64,000 nucleotides of DNA from Pseudomonas putida S13.1.2 (GTDB lineage Bacteria > Pseudomonadota > Gammaproteobacteria > Pseudomonadales > Pseudomonadaceae): contig NZ_CP010979.1 of assembly GCF_000498395.2 (NCBI RefSeq), positions 3,906,001 through 3,970,000 of the forward strand, written 5' to 3'. How positions within the stretch are numbered: position 1 is the stretch's first letter; every line of letters starts with the position of its first letter. Under the pieces are notes generated by a model, which searched no databases, was not told the origin of the DNA, and worked only from the letters and a program-made list of their open reading frames with translations. Below are positions 40,140 through 49,259 of the stretch, piece after piece. A program made the position numbers and the translations under genes.

Positions 40140-40428
40140 AATGGGCAGCCGTGCGATAGGAAGCCACCAATGCCTCCTTGGCCGACTTGCGCAGCCGCTT
40201 CACCAACCGCTCCTGGCGCAAGGCCTCGCCTTTGTCGGGCCATTGCTCCACATACACCAACGCCTGCGCCGGGCTGGTCTTGAAATAGCGCGCGCCCTGC
40301 CCTTTCTGATGCGCGGCAAACCGACGCTGCGGGTCATCACTGATGCCACAGTACAACGAGCCGTTGGCAGCCCTTACCAGGTAGACATACCAGGGTTTGC
40401 CAACCACCGTTTCGACGACATCACTCAC
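40138..40428 (-). CDS. GIY-YIG domain protein (YhbQ/UPF0213-like)
   Basis: A 96-residue single-domain GIY-YIG nuclease-fold protein: PWYVYLVRAANGSLYCGIS corresponds to the GIY...YIG pair, followed by the conserved Arg in DDPQRRFAAHQKGQGARYF and a Glu in the C-terminal helix. The start is GTG 40428; the frame upstream (to 40569) overlaps the SnoaL-like gene and has no similarity. The two genes overlap by 8 bases (GTGAGTGA), so are coupled. The stop codon lies at the edge of a truncated REP element. Confidence 0.88.
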   Translation of the reverse strand: MSDVVETVVGKPWYVYLVRAANGSLYCGISDDPQRRFAAHQKGQGARYFKTSPAQALVYVEQWPDKGEALRQERLVKRLRKSAKEALVASYRTAAH

Positions 40429-40897
40429 CCTGGGCCTGCTGGAATGCGCGCAACCCCTTGAATGCCTGCAAGCGCACCTTGTTCTGCACCAATGGCGACC
40501 AGCCCAGCAACATACCCGGCACACCCAGAGCCTGGCGCGACCAGCGCCACAGGTCGAAGGTGTCGTCATGCTGGCAGATCAACCCATCGCGAATGACAAA
40601 CCGTGCCTGGATGTCGTTGACCACAACGCGGCCGGTCTGGCTGAACAGGTAGGTCGCCACCCAGTGCGCGCCGCCACTGCGCTCGTCGGCGCGCACACTG
40701 TCGAATGCCAGGGTGAAGTCTTTGGCGCGGGCGGTGAGCATGCGCCACATGTCCCCTGCATCCTTGCCGCGCAGGGTGCCGAAAACCGGGTCGCTGAAAA
40801 CGATATCGTCGCTGTAGCAGGCCACCATAGCCTCGGCGTCCAGGCGCTGGAAGGCCTGGTAGAAACGGGTGATCAGGTCGCGGTTGGCGTCACTCAT
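40421..40897 (-). CDS. SnoaL-like/NTF2-fold protein
   Basis: A 158-residue protein starting MSDANRDLITRFYQAFQRLDAEAMVACYSDDIVFSDP, the standard opening of the SnoaL-like NTF2 superfamily. ATG 40897 is chosen because the frame upstream to 40930 lacks similarity. No signal peptide. Members are small cone-shaped proteins, some acting as cyclases or isomerases and many of unknown role; none can be assigned here. Coupled to the downstream GIY-YIG gene. Confidence 0.85.
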   Translation of the reverse strand: MSDANRDLITRFYQAFQRLDAEAMVACYSDDIVFSDPVFGTLRGKDAGDMWRMLTARAKDFTLAFDSVRADERSGGAHWVATYLFSQTGRVVVNDIQARFVIRDGLICQHDDTFDLWRWSRQALGVPGMLLGWSPLVQNKVRLQAFKGLRAFQQAQGE

Positions 40898-40963
40898 GGG
40901 GCAGGTCCGTCCTGGGCTGGAAAGCAGCACGATAATCTGCCCCGACGGCTTACGCCAGTAGAC

Positions 40964-42244
40964 TCAGACCTTCTCGCTGGTCACCTGCACATGCAAAGCC
41001 CGCCCGGCACCCAGCCCGAACACGATGGCGCCAATACCCAGCACAGCAAAGATCCACCCCACTGCTGCCCAGCCCCCGGTCAGGTCATGCACCAGGCCCA
41101 CCGCAAACGGCCCCATCGACGCCAGGGTGTAACCCACCCCCTGGGCCATGCTCGACAGGTTCGCCGCCACATGGGCATCTTTCGAGCGCAGCACGATCAA
41201 GGTCAGCGCCAGGGCAAAGGTGCCGCCCTGCCCCAGACCCAGTACCACAGCCCATGCCCACAGCCCGGACAACGGTGCATACAGGCAACCGAACAGGCCA
41301 GCCAGGGTAATCAGCATGACCAGCACGATCGCCAGCCGCTGGTCCTTGCCACGGGTGGCCAGCCAAGGCGCACTGAGCGAGCTGACCAGTTGCACGATCA
41401 CCGACCCCGACAATACCAGGCCCGCCTCGGTCGGGCTCAGGCCGCGGCCGATGAGGATCGATGGCAACCAACCGAACACGATGTAAGCCAGCGACGACTG
41501 CAGGCCCATGTACAGGGTCACCTGCCAGGCCAACGGGTCACGCCACAGGCCACGCACGCGATAGGCCACCTTGTGCAGGCCATGCCCCTGCCGGGCCTGC
41601 GGCAGCCACACCAACATGGCCAGCAACGCCGGCAGCACCCAGAAGCCCAGCCCCACTGTCCAGCTACCCCCGAAATGCTGGGCCAAAGGCACAGTCGCCC
41701 CTGCCGCCATGGCAGCCCCCAGGCACAGCGCCATGGTGTACACGCCAGTCAACGTGCCCGCGTGCTGTGGAAAGTCGCGTTTGACGATGCCAGGCAACAG
41801 CACGCCGATGATGCCGATGCTGGCCCCCGCCATCAGGCTGCCGAGGAACACCCCGATAGCCCCAAAGGTGCTGCGTACCACGATGCCAAGCGCCAGGGTG
41901 AGGAGGATGCCTAGCACCACCCGCTCGCTGCCAAAGCGCCGCGCCAGCACCGGCGCCAAGGGTGCGAACAGGCCAAGGCAGAGCACGGGCAAGGTGGTCA
42001 GCAATCCAGCCTGCGAAGCATTCAGCCCCAGGCCCTCGGACACCTGCGCCAGCACCGGAGCCATGCTCGACAGCGCCGGGCGCAGGTTCAATGCAACCAG
42101 CACCAGGCCAAGCAACAATAGCCAGGGCCGCCGCAACACCATAGGCTGTTGCTGAACCTGCTCGTCGTCAGCTTCAGCGTCGATCAGCAGCTCATCAAGG
42201 TCCCGCTCGTTGCGCGGGGTGTTACGGGTAATGGATTCAGCCAT
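40964..42244 (-). CDS. MFS transporter, CynX/cyanate-permease-like
   Basis: A 426-residue membrane protein with about 12 helices after a hydrophilic N-terminal tail of some 35 residues. LVLVALNLRPALSSMAPVL and the following GLNASQAGLLTTLPVLCLGLFAPLAP resemble the CynX/YeaN branch of the major facilitator superfamily. Cyanate is not demonstrated for most members, so the substrate is open. It follows a FadR-type GntR regulator by 13 bases on the same strand and is probably controlled by it. Confidence 0.85.
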   Translation of the reverse strand: MAESITRNTPRNERDLDELLIDAEADDEQVQQQPMVLRRPWLLLLGLVLVALNLRPALSSMAPVLAQVSEGLGLNASQAGLLTTLPVLCLGLFAPLAPVLARRFGSERVVLGILLTLALGIVVRSTFGAIGVFLGSLMAGASIGIIGVLLPGIVKRDFPQHAGTLTGVYTMALCLGAAMAAGATVPLAQHFGGSWTVGLGFWVLPALLAMLVWLPQARQGHGLHKVAYRVRGLWRDPLAWQVTLYMGLQSSLAYIVFGWLPSILIGRGLSPTEAGLVLSGSVIVQLVSSLSAPWLATRGKDQRLAIVLVMLITLAGLFGCLYAPLSGLWAWAVVLGLGQGGTFALALTLIVLRSKDAHVAANLSSMAQGVGYTLASMGPFAVGLVHDLTGGWAAVGWIFAVLGIGAIVFGLGAGRALHVQVTSEKV

Positions 42245-42257
42245 GGCCTTCTCGGAG

Positions 42258-42908
42258 TCAGGATTCGATGAGGGTACGGCTCAGGCGCTTGGCCCGTTCC
42301 GCATCACGTTGTTCGATGGCGTCGAGGATTTGCCCATGCAGATCGAACGTGGCCTGGCAACGCGGCACGGTCGCCATGTTGTGCTGCAGGGCGGCAGCCA
42401 CCACACCGGAAAAGTACCGGTACAGCTCGCTTAATGCCGGGTTGTGGGCGGCATCGACCAGCCGCTGGTGAAACACCAGGTCACACGCTACATAGGCATC
42501 GACATCCCCGTGGAAGTGCCCGGCACTGCCGACCAGGGCATCGCGCAGCGCTTGCAGGTCGGCATCGGTACGGCGCAACGCCGCCAGGCCGATGGCCTCG
42601 GCTTCCAGGATGTGGCGGGTTTCACGGGCCTGCTCCGGGCTGCAACGGGACATTGCCTGCACCGCCTGCAAGGGGTCTTGCGCCGTGCGCAGGTAACTGC
42701 CGTCGCCTTGGCGAACTTCCACGAGGCCACTGAAGGCCAGCACGCGCATGGCCTCACGCACGGTGTTGCGGCTGATGCCCAGTTGAAGGGCCAGCTCCGG
42801 CTCGGTCGGCAAACGCTGGCCGACTTGCCAATCGCCCATCACGATGCGCTCGCGCATGCGCTCCACGGCCAGCTCAACCAGAGAACGCTTGGTTAACTCG
42901 GCACTCAT
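42258..42908 (-). CDS. GntR family regulator, FadR subgroup
   Basis: A 216-residue repressor-type protein. The N-terminal winged helix is clear (MRERIVMGDWQVGQRLPTEPELALQLGISRNTVREAMRVLAFSGLVEVRQGDGSYL), followed by an all-helical FCD ligand-binding domain (VFHQRLVDAAHNPALSELYRYF, with the metal-site His pattern). ATG 42908 is chosen over 42974. It heads a two-gene unit with the MFS transporter; ligand unknown. Confidence 0.92.
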   Translation of the reverse strand: MSAELTKRSLVELAVERMRERIVMGDWQVGQRLPTEPELALQLGISRNTVREAMRVLAFSGLVEVRQGDGSYLRTAQDPLQAVQAMSRCSPEQARETRHILEAEAIGLAALRRTDADLQALRDALVGSAGHFHGDVDAYVACDLVFHQRLVDAAHNPALSELYRYFSGVVAAALQHNMATVPRCQATFDLHGQILDAIEQRDAERAKRLSRTLIES

Positions 42909-43047
42909 CTCACTCAACCAATCATCCGATGAATTCGCACAGCTTACGGGATACCGGGCAACCCCGCAAACCACCTGGTATTTCTGCCAGTTGTGAACAA
43001 AACCCTTTGTTGCAACGCTCGTGGCGTACTTTCAAGGATGTATTTAC

Positions 43048-44232
43048 ATGCGACTAGCGAGCCTGCTGTTACTGCTGTTTCTGGCCATGCTGCCAGGTTG
43101 CGATCCGGCCAAACACCCGAGCCGCCCCAAAGCCTTGTTCATCGGGCTCGACGGTGTGCAGTTGGAGCAATACCTGCAGTTGGGCGACGCCACCAACCTG
43201 AAACAACGGCTGTACTACGGCAAGGCGTACACGGGGGGGATCAGTGGCAAATCCAGCGAGCAACCCACCCTGAGCGGCCCCGGCTGGGCCACCTTGCTGA
43301 CGGGCGTGTGGAGCAACAAGCATGGCGTTGACTCTGACGCCGACTCGCAACGCATAAACCCGGCGTTCCCCAGTCTGTTCAAGCGGCTACGCCAAGCCTT
43401 CCCCAATGCCTACCTCTCCAGCATCGTCAACTGGTCCCCCATCAACACGGCATTCTTGCTGGAGGACGCCCATGGCGCCGACGTACGCGAAAGTGGTTTG
43501 TCGGATGAACAAGTGATCGAGCGAACGCTGCATGTCCTGGGCAACACACCCGCAGACTTCACCTTTATTCAACTGGACGAACCTGACCAGATCGGCCATG
43601 ACAAGGGTCACGGCGAGCACTATCAGCAGGCATTGCGCAATGCCGACAGCCAGATCGGGCGGTTATTGGACAAGGTAGATAAGCGACGTCGGATGTTCCC
43701 GCAGGAAGACTGGCTGGTAGTCGTCAGCACCGACCACGGTCGGGATTATTGGGGGAAAGGCCATGGCAGCGCTTCGGAGCAGGAAAAGAGCATCTTCATC
43801 GCCAGCAACAAGCCGTTGAATCAGGAGCTGACCACTCCGAGTATTCCTGCGGAAATGCCCGGGCCCAACAACCTGTACGGGCTACCCGCACAGACCTCGG
43901 TAGCGCCCACGGTGCTGCGCCACATGGGCCTCAAGCTGCAGCCGGAATGGCTACTGGACGGCACACCTTTACTGGGCAAGACCGGTGTACGCAAGGCTCG
44001 GGCCGATGAGAGCAAAAGCCGGCTGCGCTGGAACAGCAACGCCAATGGCTATCTGACGATTATCAAGAACGGGCATGTGGTTGCCCAGGTTACGGCTAGC
44101 GACGGGCAATGGACTGATCCACAGGGAATGGGGCAGCAGAACGATTACGTGCTGGTGTTTGATGGCACCCCGGCGGCGGTGCGCAACCGGCCGGAGGCCA
44201 AGGCTTTTGTGATCGAAGAGAGTAGCTATTAG
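43048..44232 (+). CDS. Lipoprotein alkaline-phosphatase-superfamily phosphodiesterase
   Basis: A 394-residue putative lipoprotein: MRLASLLLLLFLAMLPGC has a lipobox (LPGC, lipidated Cys18). The mature domain is of the type I phosphodiesterase/nucleotide pyrophosphatase family. Candidate metal ligands lie in FIGLDGV, in the nucleophile region GPGWATLLTG, in DEPDQIGH and in STDHGRD with a downstream GHG. The start 43048 has AAGGATG at good spacing; an in-frame GTG at 43021 is less likely. Divergent from the GntR gene. Substrate unknown. Confidence 0.85.
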   Translation: MRLASLLLLLFLAMLPGCDPAKHPSRPKALFIGLDGVQLEQYLQLGDATNLKQRLYYGKAYTGGISGKSSEQPTLSGPGWATLLTGVWSNKHGVDSDADSQRINPAFPSLFKRLRQAFPNAYLSSIVNWSPINTAFLLEDAHGADVRESGLSDEQVIERTLHVLGNTPADFTFIQLDEPDQIGHDKGHGEHYQQALRNADSQIGRLLDKVDKRRRMFPQEDWLVVVSTDHGRDYWGKGHGSASEQEKSIFIASNKPLNQELTTPSIPAEMPGPNNLYGLPAQTSVAPTVLRHMGLKLQPEWLLDGTPLLGKTGVRKARADESKSRLRWNSNANGYLTIIKNGHVVAQVTASDGQWTDPQGMGQQNDYVLVFDGTPAAVRNRPEAKAFVIEESSY

Positions 44233-44236
44233 ATGC

Positions 44237-44323
44237 TGTGGGAGCGGGCTTGCGCAACGAATGGGAGCACGCGGTGCCTGGCACCGGCTTTGCCGGTGTT
44301 CGCGGGACAAGCCCGCTCCCACA
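44237..44323. repeat. REP-like imperfect inverted pair before hisC
   Basis: TGTGGGAGCGGGCTTG and CAAGCCCGCTCCCACA face each other around a degenerate core with its own hairpin (GGCACCGGCTTTGCCGGTG). It lies between convergent genes. Confidence 0.75.
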
Positions 44324-44384
44324 GGGCCCTGCTAAATCAAAGAGTTAGCGGTTGCCCCGTGGCAGCGCAGGGCTACTAACCTTG

Positions 44385-45431
44385 TCAGTTCAACGCATCG
44401 AGCAGCGCCTGGTTCATCTCTGGCGTGCCGATGGTAATACGCAGGAACTGGGCAATGCGTGGCTGCTTGAAGTGGCGCACGATCACACCTTGCTCGCGCA
44501 GACGTGCAGCCAGCTCGCCGGCATCCTGCTGCGGGTGGCGAGCGAAGATGAAGTTGGCGGCCGAGGGCAGTACCTCGAAGCCCTTGGCCTCAAGCTGCCC
44601 GACCAACACTTCGCGGCTGTCGATCACCTTGCGGCAGGTTTCCTCGAAGTACTCGCGGTCTTCAAACGCTACCGCTGCGCCAACGATCGCTGCACGGTCC
44701 AGCGGATAGGAGTTGAAGCTGTTCTTGATCCGCTCCAGCGCCTCGATCAGGTCCGGGTGCCCGACCGCCAGACCAACGCGCAGGCCGGCCAGCGAGCGCG
44801 ACTTCGACAGAGTCTGGGTCACCAGCAGATTGTCGTAGCGGTCCACCAGGCTGATGGCCGTCTCGCCACCGAAATCAATGTAGGCCTCATCGACCACCAC
44901 CACCGAGTCACGGTTGGCCTGCAGCAACTGCTCCACCGCCTGCAGCGGCATCAGGCAGCCAGTGGGCGCGTTGGGGTTGGGGAAGATGATGCCGGCGTTG
45001 GGCTTGCTGTAGTCCTCGATGCGAATCTGGAACTGCTCATCCAGCGCCACCTGCTCGAAGGCAATACCGTACAGCCCGCAATAGACCGGGTAGAAGCTGT
45101 AGCTGATGTCCGGGAACAGCAACGGCGCATCGTGCTGGAACAGGCCATGGAAGATGTGCGCCAGCACCTCGTCCGAGCCGTTGCCGACAAACACTTGCGC
45201 CGGGGTCACGCCGTAGTACTCGGCAACCGCCTGCTTCAGCCGGTCGCCGTTCGGATCCGGGTACAGGCGCAGGTTGTCGTTCAGCTCGCCACGCATGGCC
45301 TCCAGCGCCTTGGGCGACGGGCCGTAGGGGTTTTCATTGGTGTTGAGCTTGACCAGACGGGCCAGCTTGGGTTGCTCGCCCGGCACGTAAGGCACCAGGT
45401 CCTTGACGAAGGGGCTCCAGAATCGACTCAT
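44385..45431 (-). CDS. hisC: Histidinol-phosphate aminotransferase
   Basis: PLP enzyme of histidine biosynthesis. It has 348 residues: KLNTNENPYGPSPKAL at the start and the PLP-lysine region TLSKSRSLAGLRVG are intact class I/II aminotransferase features. It is 2 bases downstream of hisD in the minus-strand unit hisG-hisD-hisC. Pseudomonads carry more than one hisC; clustering with hisD and hisG supports this as the biosynthetic one. Confidence 0.95.
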   Translation of the reverse strand: MSRFWSPFVKDLVPYVPGEQPKLARLVKLNTNENPYGPSPKALEAMRGELNDNLRLYPDPNGDRLKQAVAEYYGVTPAQVFVGNGSDEVLAHIFHGLFQHDAPLLFPDISYSFYPVYCGLYGIAFEQVALDEQFQIRIEDYSKPNAGIIFPNPNAPTGCLMPLQAVEQLLQANRDSVVVVDEAYIDFGGETAISLVDRYDNLLVTQTLSKSRSLAGLRVGLAVGHPDLIEALERIKNSFNSYPLDRAAIVGAAVAFEDREYFEETCRKVIDSREVLVGQLEAKGFEVLPSAANFIFARHPQQDAGELAARLREQGVIVRHFKQPRIAQFLRITIGTPEMNQALLDALN

Positions 45432-45433
45432 GC

Positions 45434-46759
45434 TCAGTTCCCCTTCTCTTGGGTCAGGATACGGTATTCAGCACTGCGCGCGTGGGCGGTCAGCGACTCG
45501 CCACGGGCCAGGACCGAAGCGGTATGACCCAGCTCGGACGCGCCCTGCTCGGAGCAGAAGATGATCGACGAACGCTTCTGGAAGTCATACACCCCCAGCG
45601 GCGACGAGAAACGCGCGGTGCCGGAGGTAGGCAGCACGTGGTTGGGGCCGGCGCAGTAATCGCCCAGCGCTTCGCTGGTGTGGCGGCCCATGAAAATCGC
45701 GCCAGCATGGCGAATGTGCGGCAGCCAGGCTTGTGGGTCGGCCACCGACAGCTCCAGGTGTTCCGGGGCGATGCGGTTGGCCACTTCCATGGCCTGTTGC
45801 ATGTCACGCACCTGGATCAGTGCACCACGGCCATTGATCGACTTCTCGATGATCTCGGCACGCTCCATGGTTGGCAGCAGCTTGCCGATGCTGGCGGCAA
45901 CGCGGTCGAGGAACGCGGCATCAGGGCTGACCAGAATGGCCTGGGCGTCTTCGTCGTGCTCGGCCTGGGAGAACAGGTCCATGGCGATCCAGTCCGGGTC
46001 GGTCTGGCCGTCGCATACCACGAGGATTTCCGACGGCCCGGCGATCATGTCGATGCCTACCTGGCCGAACACGTGGCGTTTGGCGGTGGCCACGTAGATG
46101 TTGCCCGGGCCGACGATCTTGTCCACCTGCGGCACGCTTTCGGTGCCGTAGGCCAGCGCAGCGACAGCCTGGGCGCCCCCGACGGTGAACACGCGGTCCA
46201 CACCGGCGATGCAGGCGGCAGCCAGCACCAGTTCGTTGACCTCACCACGCGGGGTTGGCACCACCATCACCACTTCGGCCACGCCGGCAACCTTGGCCGG
46301 AATGGCGTTCATCAGCACCGACGACGGGTACGACGCCTTCCCGCCCGGCACATACAGGCCAGCACGGTCCAGCGGGGTTACCTTCTGGCCCAGCACCGTG
46401 CCGTCGGCCTCGGTGTACTGCCAGGAGTCCTGCTTCTGCCGTTCGTGGTAGATGCGCACACGGTTGGCGGCCTTTTCCAGGGCTTCGCGCTGGGCCGGGG
46501 TAATGCGGGTCAGGGCCAGCTCAAGGCGCTCGCGACCAAGAATCAGGTCATCGATGCTGTTGGCAGCAACGCCGTCGAAACGCTGGGTGAACTCCACCAG
46601 TGCCGCATCGCCGCGCTCGCGCACGCCCTTGATAATGTCGAGCACGCGCTGGTTGACCGCGTCATCGGACACACTTTCCCAGCTCAGCAGATGATCCAGA
46701 TGTCGGGCGAAATCCGGATCGGCAGCGTTGAGACGGGCAATTGCAGTGGACACGGTCAT
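45434..46759 (-). CDS. hisD: Histidinol dehydrogenase
   Basis: Oxidises histidinol to histidine in two NAD steps with zinc. It has 441 residues. The signature IDMIAGPSEILVV and the zinc/substrate region DLFSQAEHDEDAQAILVS are intact; the C-terminal part contains NHVLPTSGTARFSSPLGVYDF. Lies between hisG (127 bases upstream) and hisC. Confidence 0.97.
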   Translation of the reverse strand: MTVSTAIARLNAADPDFARHLDHLLSWESVSDDAVNQRVLDIIKGVRERGDAALVEFTQRFDGVAANSIDDLILGRERLELALTRITPAQREALEKAANRVRIYHERQKQDSWQYTEADGTVLGQKVTPLDRAGLYVPGGKASYPSSVLMNAIPAKVAGVAEVVMVVPTPRGEVNELVLAAACIAGVDRVFTVGGAQAVAALAYGTESVPQVDKIVGPGNIYVATAKRHVFGQVGIDMIAGPSEILVVCDGQTDPDWIAMDLFSQAEHDEDAQAILVSPDAAFLDRVAASIGKLLPTMERAEIIEKSINGRGALIQVRDMQQAMEVANRIAPEHLELSVADPQAWLPHIRHAGAIFMGRHTSEALGDYCAGPNHVLPTSGTARFSSPLGVYDFQKRSSIIFCSEQGASELGHTASVLARGESLTAHARSAEYRILTQEKGN

Positions 46760-46886
46760 GGCGAGGGCCTCGATTATTAGCGAATGCTCAGGCGCCCTAG
46801 GCTACCAGTCCATCCGCGCGGGCACCCGAGAAAAGTGGCTATGACGCGGATAGACGGGCGCGACAGCGAAGGTCGCGCGCAGGGAG

Positions 46887-47522
46887 TCAGCCGCGGTGTC
46901 GCGATTCGACCGCTTCGCGCAGCGTGTCGATCAGGCTCTGGATACGGGCGTGCTGCATTTTCATGGAGGCCTTGTTGACCACCAGGCGCGAGCTGATCGT
47001 GGCGATCAGGTCCTGGGGCTCCAGGCCGTTGGCACGCAGGGTGTTGCCGGTGTCGACCACGTCGATGATCTTGTCGGCGAGGTTGATCAGCGGTGCCAGT
47101 TCCATCGAACCATACAGCTTGATGATGTCAACCTGACGGCCCTGTTCGGCATAGTAGCGCTTGGCTACGTTGACGAACTTGGTGGCCACGCGCAGGCGGC
47201 CTTTGGGCTCGGGCGCGCCGACCACACCGGCAGTCATCAGCTTGCACTGGGCAATCTGCAGGTCCAGGGGTTCGTACATACCCTGGCCGCCGTACTCCAT
47301 CAGCACGTCCTTGCCGGCCACACCCAGGTCGGCGGCACCATGCTCGACATAGGTCGGCACGTCGGTGGCACGCACGATCAGCAGGCGCACATCGTCCTGC
47401 GTGGTGGGGATGATCAGTTTGCGGCTCTTGTCCGGGTTCTCGGTCGGCACGATACCGGCCTCGGCCAGCAACGGCAGGGTATCGTCGAGAATACGGCCTT
47501 TGGAAAGCGCGATGGTCAACAT
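46887..47522 (-). CDS. hisG: ATP phosphoribosyltransferase, short form
   Basis: First enzyme of histidine biosynthesis. The start is ATG 47522 (MLTIALSKGRILDDTLPLL); the frame upstream to 47681 is not similar to HisG. At 211 residues it is the short form lacking the C-terminal regulatory domain, so it needs the HisZ regulatory subunit, which is not in this window. The PRPP-binding segment IIDVVDTGNTLRANGL is present. Confidence 0.96.
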   Translation of the reverse strand: MLTIALSKGRILDDTLPLLAEAGIVPTENPDKSRKLIIPTTQDDVRLLIVRATDVPTYVEHGAADLGVAGKDVLMEYGGQGMYEPLDLQIAQCKLMTAGVVGAPEPKGRLRVATKFVNVAKRYYAEQGRQVDIIKLYGSMELAPLINLADKIIDVVDTGNTLRANGLEPQDLIATISSRLVVNKASMKMQHARIQSLIDTLREAVESRHRG

Positions 47523-47613
47523 TGGAACGTCGGTCCTTAAGCGGCTGCTGCCGGCCAGGTCATCGACCTGGCCGCATTCAATTCGAAAGGTGCATCCTTG
47601 CACCTGCGGGCGG

Positions 47614-48879
47614 TTAGCCCGGTACGCGGCGGATTTTCGCGCCGAGCATCTGCAGTTTCTCTTCGATGCACTCGTAACCACGGTCGATGTGGTAGATGCG
47701 GTCGATCAGGGTATCGCCTTCGGCAACCAGCGCCGACAGCACCAGGCTGGCGGATGCACGCAGGTCGGTGGCCATCACTGGGGCGCCTTTGAGCGACTTC
47801 ACGCCAGTGACGATGGCAGTGTTGCCTTCGACCTGGATCTGCGCGCCCATGCGGTGCATTTCGTAAACGTGCATGAAGCGGTTTTCGAAGATGGTCTCGA
47901 TCACCGCGCCAGTGCCTTCGGCAATGGCGTTCAGGGAAATGAACTGCGCCTGCATGTCGGTCGGGAACGCCGGGTACGGGGCGGTACGCAGGTTGACGGC
48001 CTTTGGCCGCTTGCCATGCATGTCCAGCTCGATCCAGTCGTCGCCGGTGTTGATGTCGGCACCGGCTTCCTTGAGTTTTTCCAGCACGGCTTCAAGGATG
48101 GTCGGGTCGGTGTCCTTGACCTTGACGCGGCCACCGGTCACGGCAGCAGCAACCAGGTAGGTACCGGTCTCGATGCGGTCCGGCATCACGCGGTAGCTGG
48201 CCGAGTGCAGGCGCTCGACGCCATCGATGGTGATGGTGTCGGTACCGGCGCCCTGGACGTTGCCGCCCATGGCATTGATGAAGTTGGCCAGGTCGACCAC
48301 TTCAGGTTCGCGCGCGGCGTTCTGCAACACGCTGCGCCCCTTGGCCAGGGCAGCGGCCATCATGATGTTCTCGGTACCGGTCACGCTGACGGTGTCGAAG
48401 AAGAAGTGCGCGCCGCGCAGGCCACCTTCAGGCGCCTTGGCCTTGATGTAGCCACCTTCCACTTCGATCTTCGCGCCCATGGCCTCGAGGCCACGGATGT
48501 GCAGGTCGACCGGGCGCGAACCGATGGCGCAACCGCCGGGCAGGGCCACTTCGGCTTCGCCGAAACGTGCGACCATCGGGCCCAGTACCAGGATCGAGGC
48601 GCGCATGGTCTTGACCAGCTCGTAAGGCGCGACCAGGGTCTTGATGGTGCGCGGGTCGATTTCCACCGACAGCTTTTCGTCGATCACAGGCTCGATGCCC
48701 ATGCGGCCGAACAGCTCGATCATGGTGGTGATGTCGTGCAGGTGTGGCAGGTTGCCCACGGTGACCGGGCCATCGGCCAGCAGGGTCGCCGCCAGAATCG
48801 GCAGGGCTGCGTTCTTCGCGCCCGAAATGCGGATCTCGCCGTCAAGGCGAGCGCCGCCAGTAATAATCAGTTTGTCCAT
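47614..48879 (-). CDS. murA: UDP-N-acetylglucosamine 1-carboxyvinyltransferase
   Basis: First committed step of peptidoglycan synthesis; the target of fosfomycin. It has 421 residues. The catalytic cysteine is Cys117 in LPGGCAIGSRPVDLH, i.e. the fosfomycin-sensitive Cys form. MDKLIITGGARLDGEIRISGAKN is the standard N-terminus. It sits between the BolA-like gene and hisG, the common gammaproteobacterial order, 91 bases before hisG. Confidence 0.98.
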   Translation of the reverse strand: MDKLIITGGARLDGEIRISGAKNAALPILAATLLADGPVTVGNLPHLHDITTMIELFGRMGIEPVIDEKLSVEIDPRTIKTLVAPYELVKTMRASILVLGPMVARFGEAEVALPGGCAIGSRPVDLHIRGLEAMGAKIEVEGGYIKAKAPEGGLRGAHFFFDTVSVTGTENIMMAAALAKGRSVLQNAAREPEVVDLANFINAMGGNVQGAGTDTITIDGVERLHSASYRVMPDRIETGTYLVAAAVTGGRVKVKDTDPTILEAVLEKLKEAGADINTGDDWIELDMHGKRPKAVNLRTAPYPAFPTDMQAQFISLNAIAEGTGAVIETIFENRFMHVYEMHRMGAQIQVEGNTAIVTGVKSLKGAPVMATDLRASASLVLSALVAEGDTLIDRIYHIDRGYECIEEKLQMLGAKIRRVPG

Positions 48880-48902
48880 TGGAGTCTCGCCGCCAAGTTG
48901 GC

Positions 48903-49142
48903 TCAGGTGCGCTCAGCCCAGGCTGCGCTGCTGAAAAATTTCATGGTTACCGCATGGATGCTGCCATTGGCGATCCACGGGTTCAGGTGAGCATAGATCG
49001 CCTGCTGACGTTTGACCGGGCTCAGGCCAGCCAACTCGTCGCTGATCACGTTCAACTGGAAGTTGCAGCCTTCGCCTTCAACTTCGACCCGGGAACCGGG
49101 CAATTTCTCTTCAAGGAAGCTTTTAACTTCTAGGGCCTGCAT
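48903..49142 (-). CDS. ibaG: BolA/IbaG family protein
   Basis: A 79-residue BolA-fold protein, a partner of monothiol glutaredoxins in iron-sulfur handling. ATG 49142 gives MQALEVKSFLEEKLPGSRVEVEG; the end AIYAHLNPWIANGSIHAVTMKFFS carries the conserved His and the family's terminal motif. It lies directly upstream of murA, the usual place of ibaG (yrbA), and is cut off from the mla genes by a terminator. Confidence 0.92.
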   Translation of the reverse strand: MQALEVKSFLEEKLPGSRVEVEGEGCNFQLNVISDELAGLSPVKRQQAIYAHLNPWIANGSIHAVTMKFFSSAAWAERT

Positions 49143-49188
49143 GCTCAACCTCAATCGGCGCCCGATGCGCACGGGTCGGCCATCATAC

Positions 49189-49240
49189 AAAAAAGCCCCT
49201 CGCCTGCGAAGCCCAACGAGGGCTTCGCTGACCGAGGGGC
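49189..49240 (-). terminator. Terminator at the end of the mla operon
   Basis: Read on the minus strand: GCCCCTCG, an inner GCGAAGCCC/GGGCTTCGC hairpin, CGAGGGGC, then TTTTTT. It separates mlaFEDCB from ibaG-murA-hisGDC. Confidence 0.85.
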
Positions 49241-49259
49241 CATCATCCGTGCCGGGCCA

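Noticed and set aside
40964..42244. Calling the MFS protein a true cyanate transporter
   Set aside because: The CynX-like branch includes many carriers of other substrates, and no cyanase or carbonic anhydrase gene is nearby.
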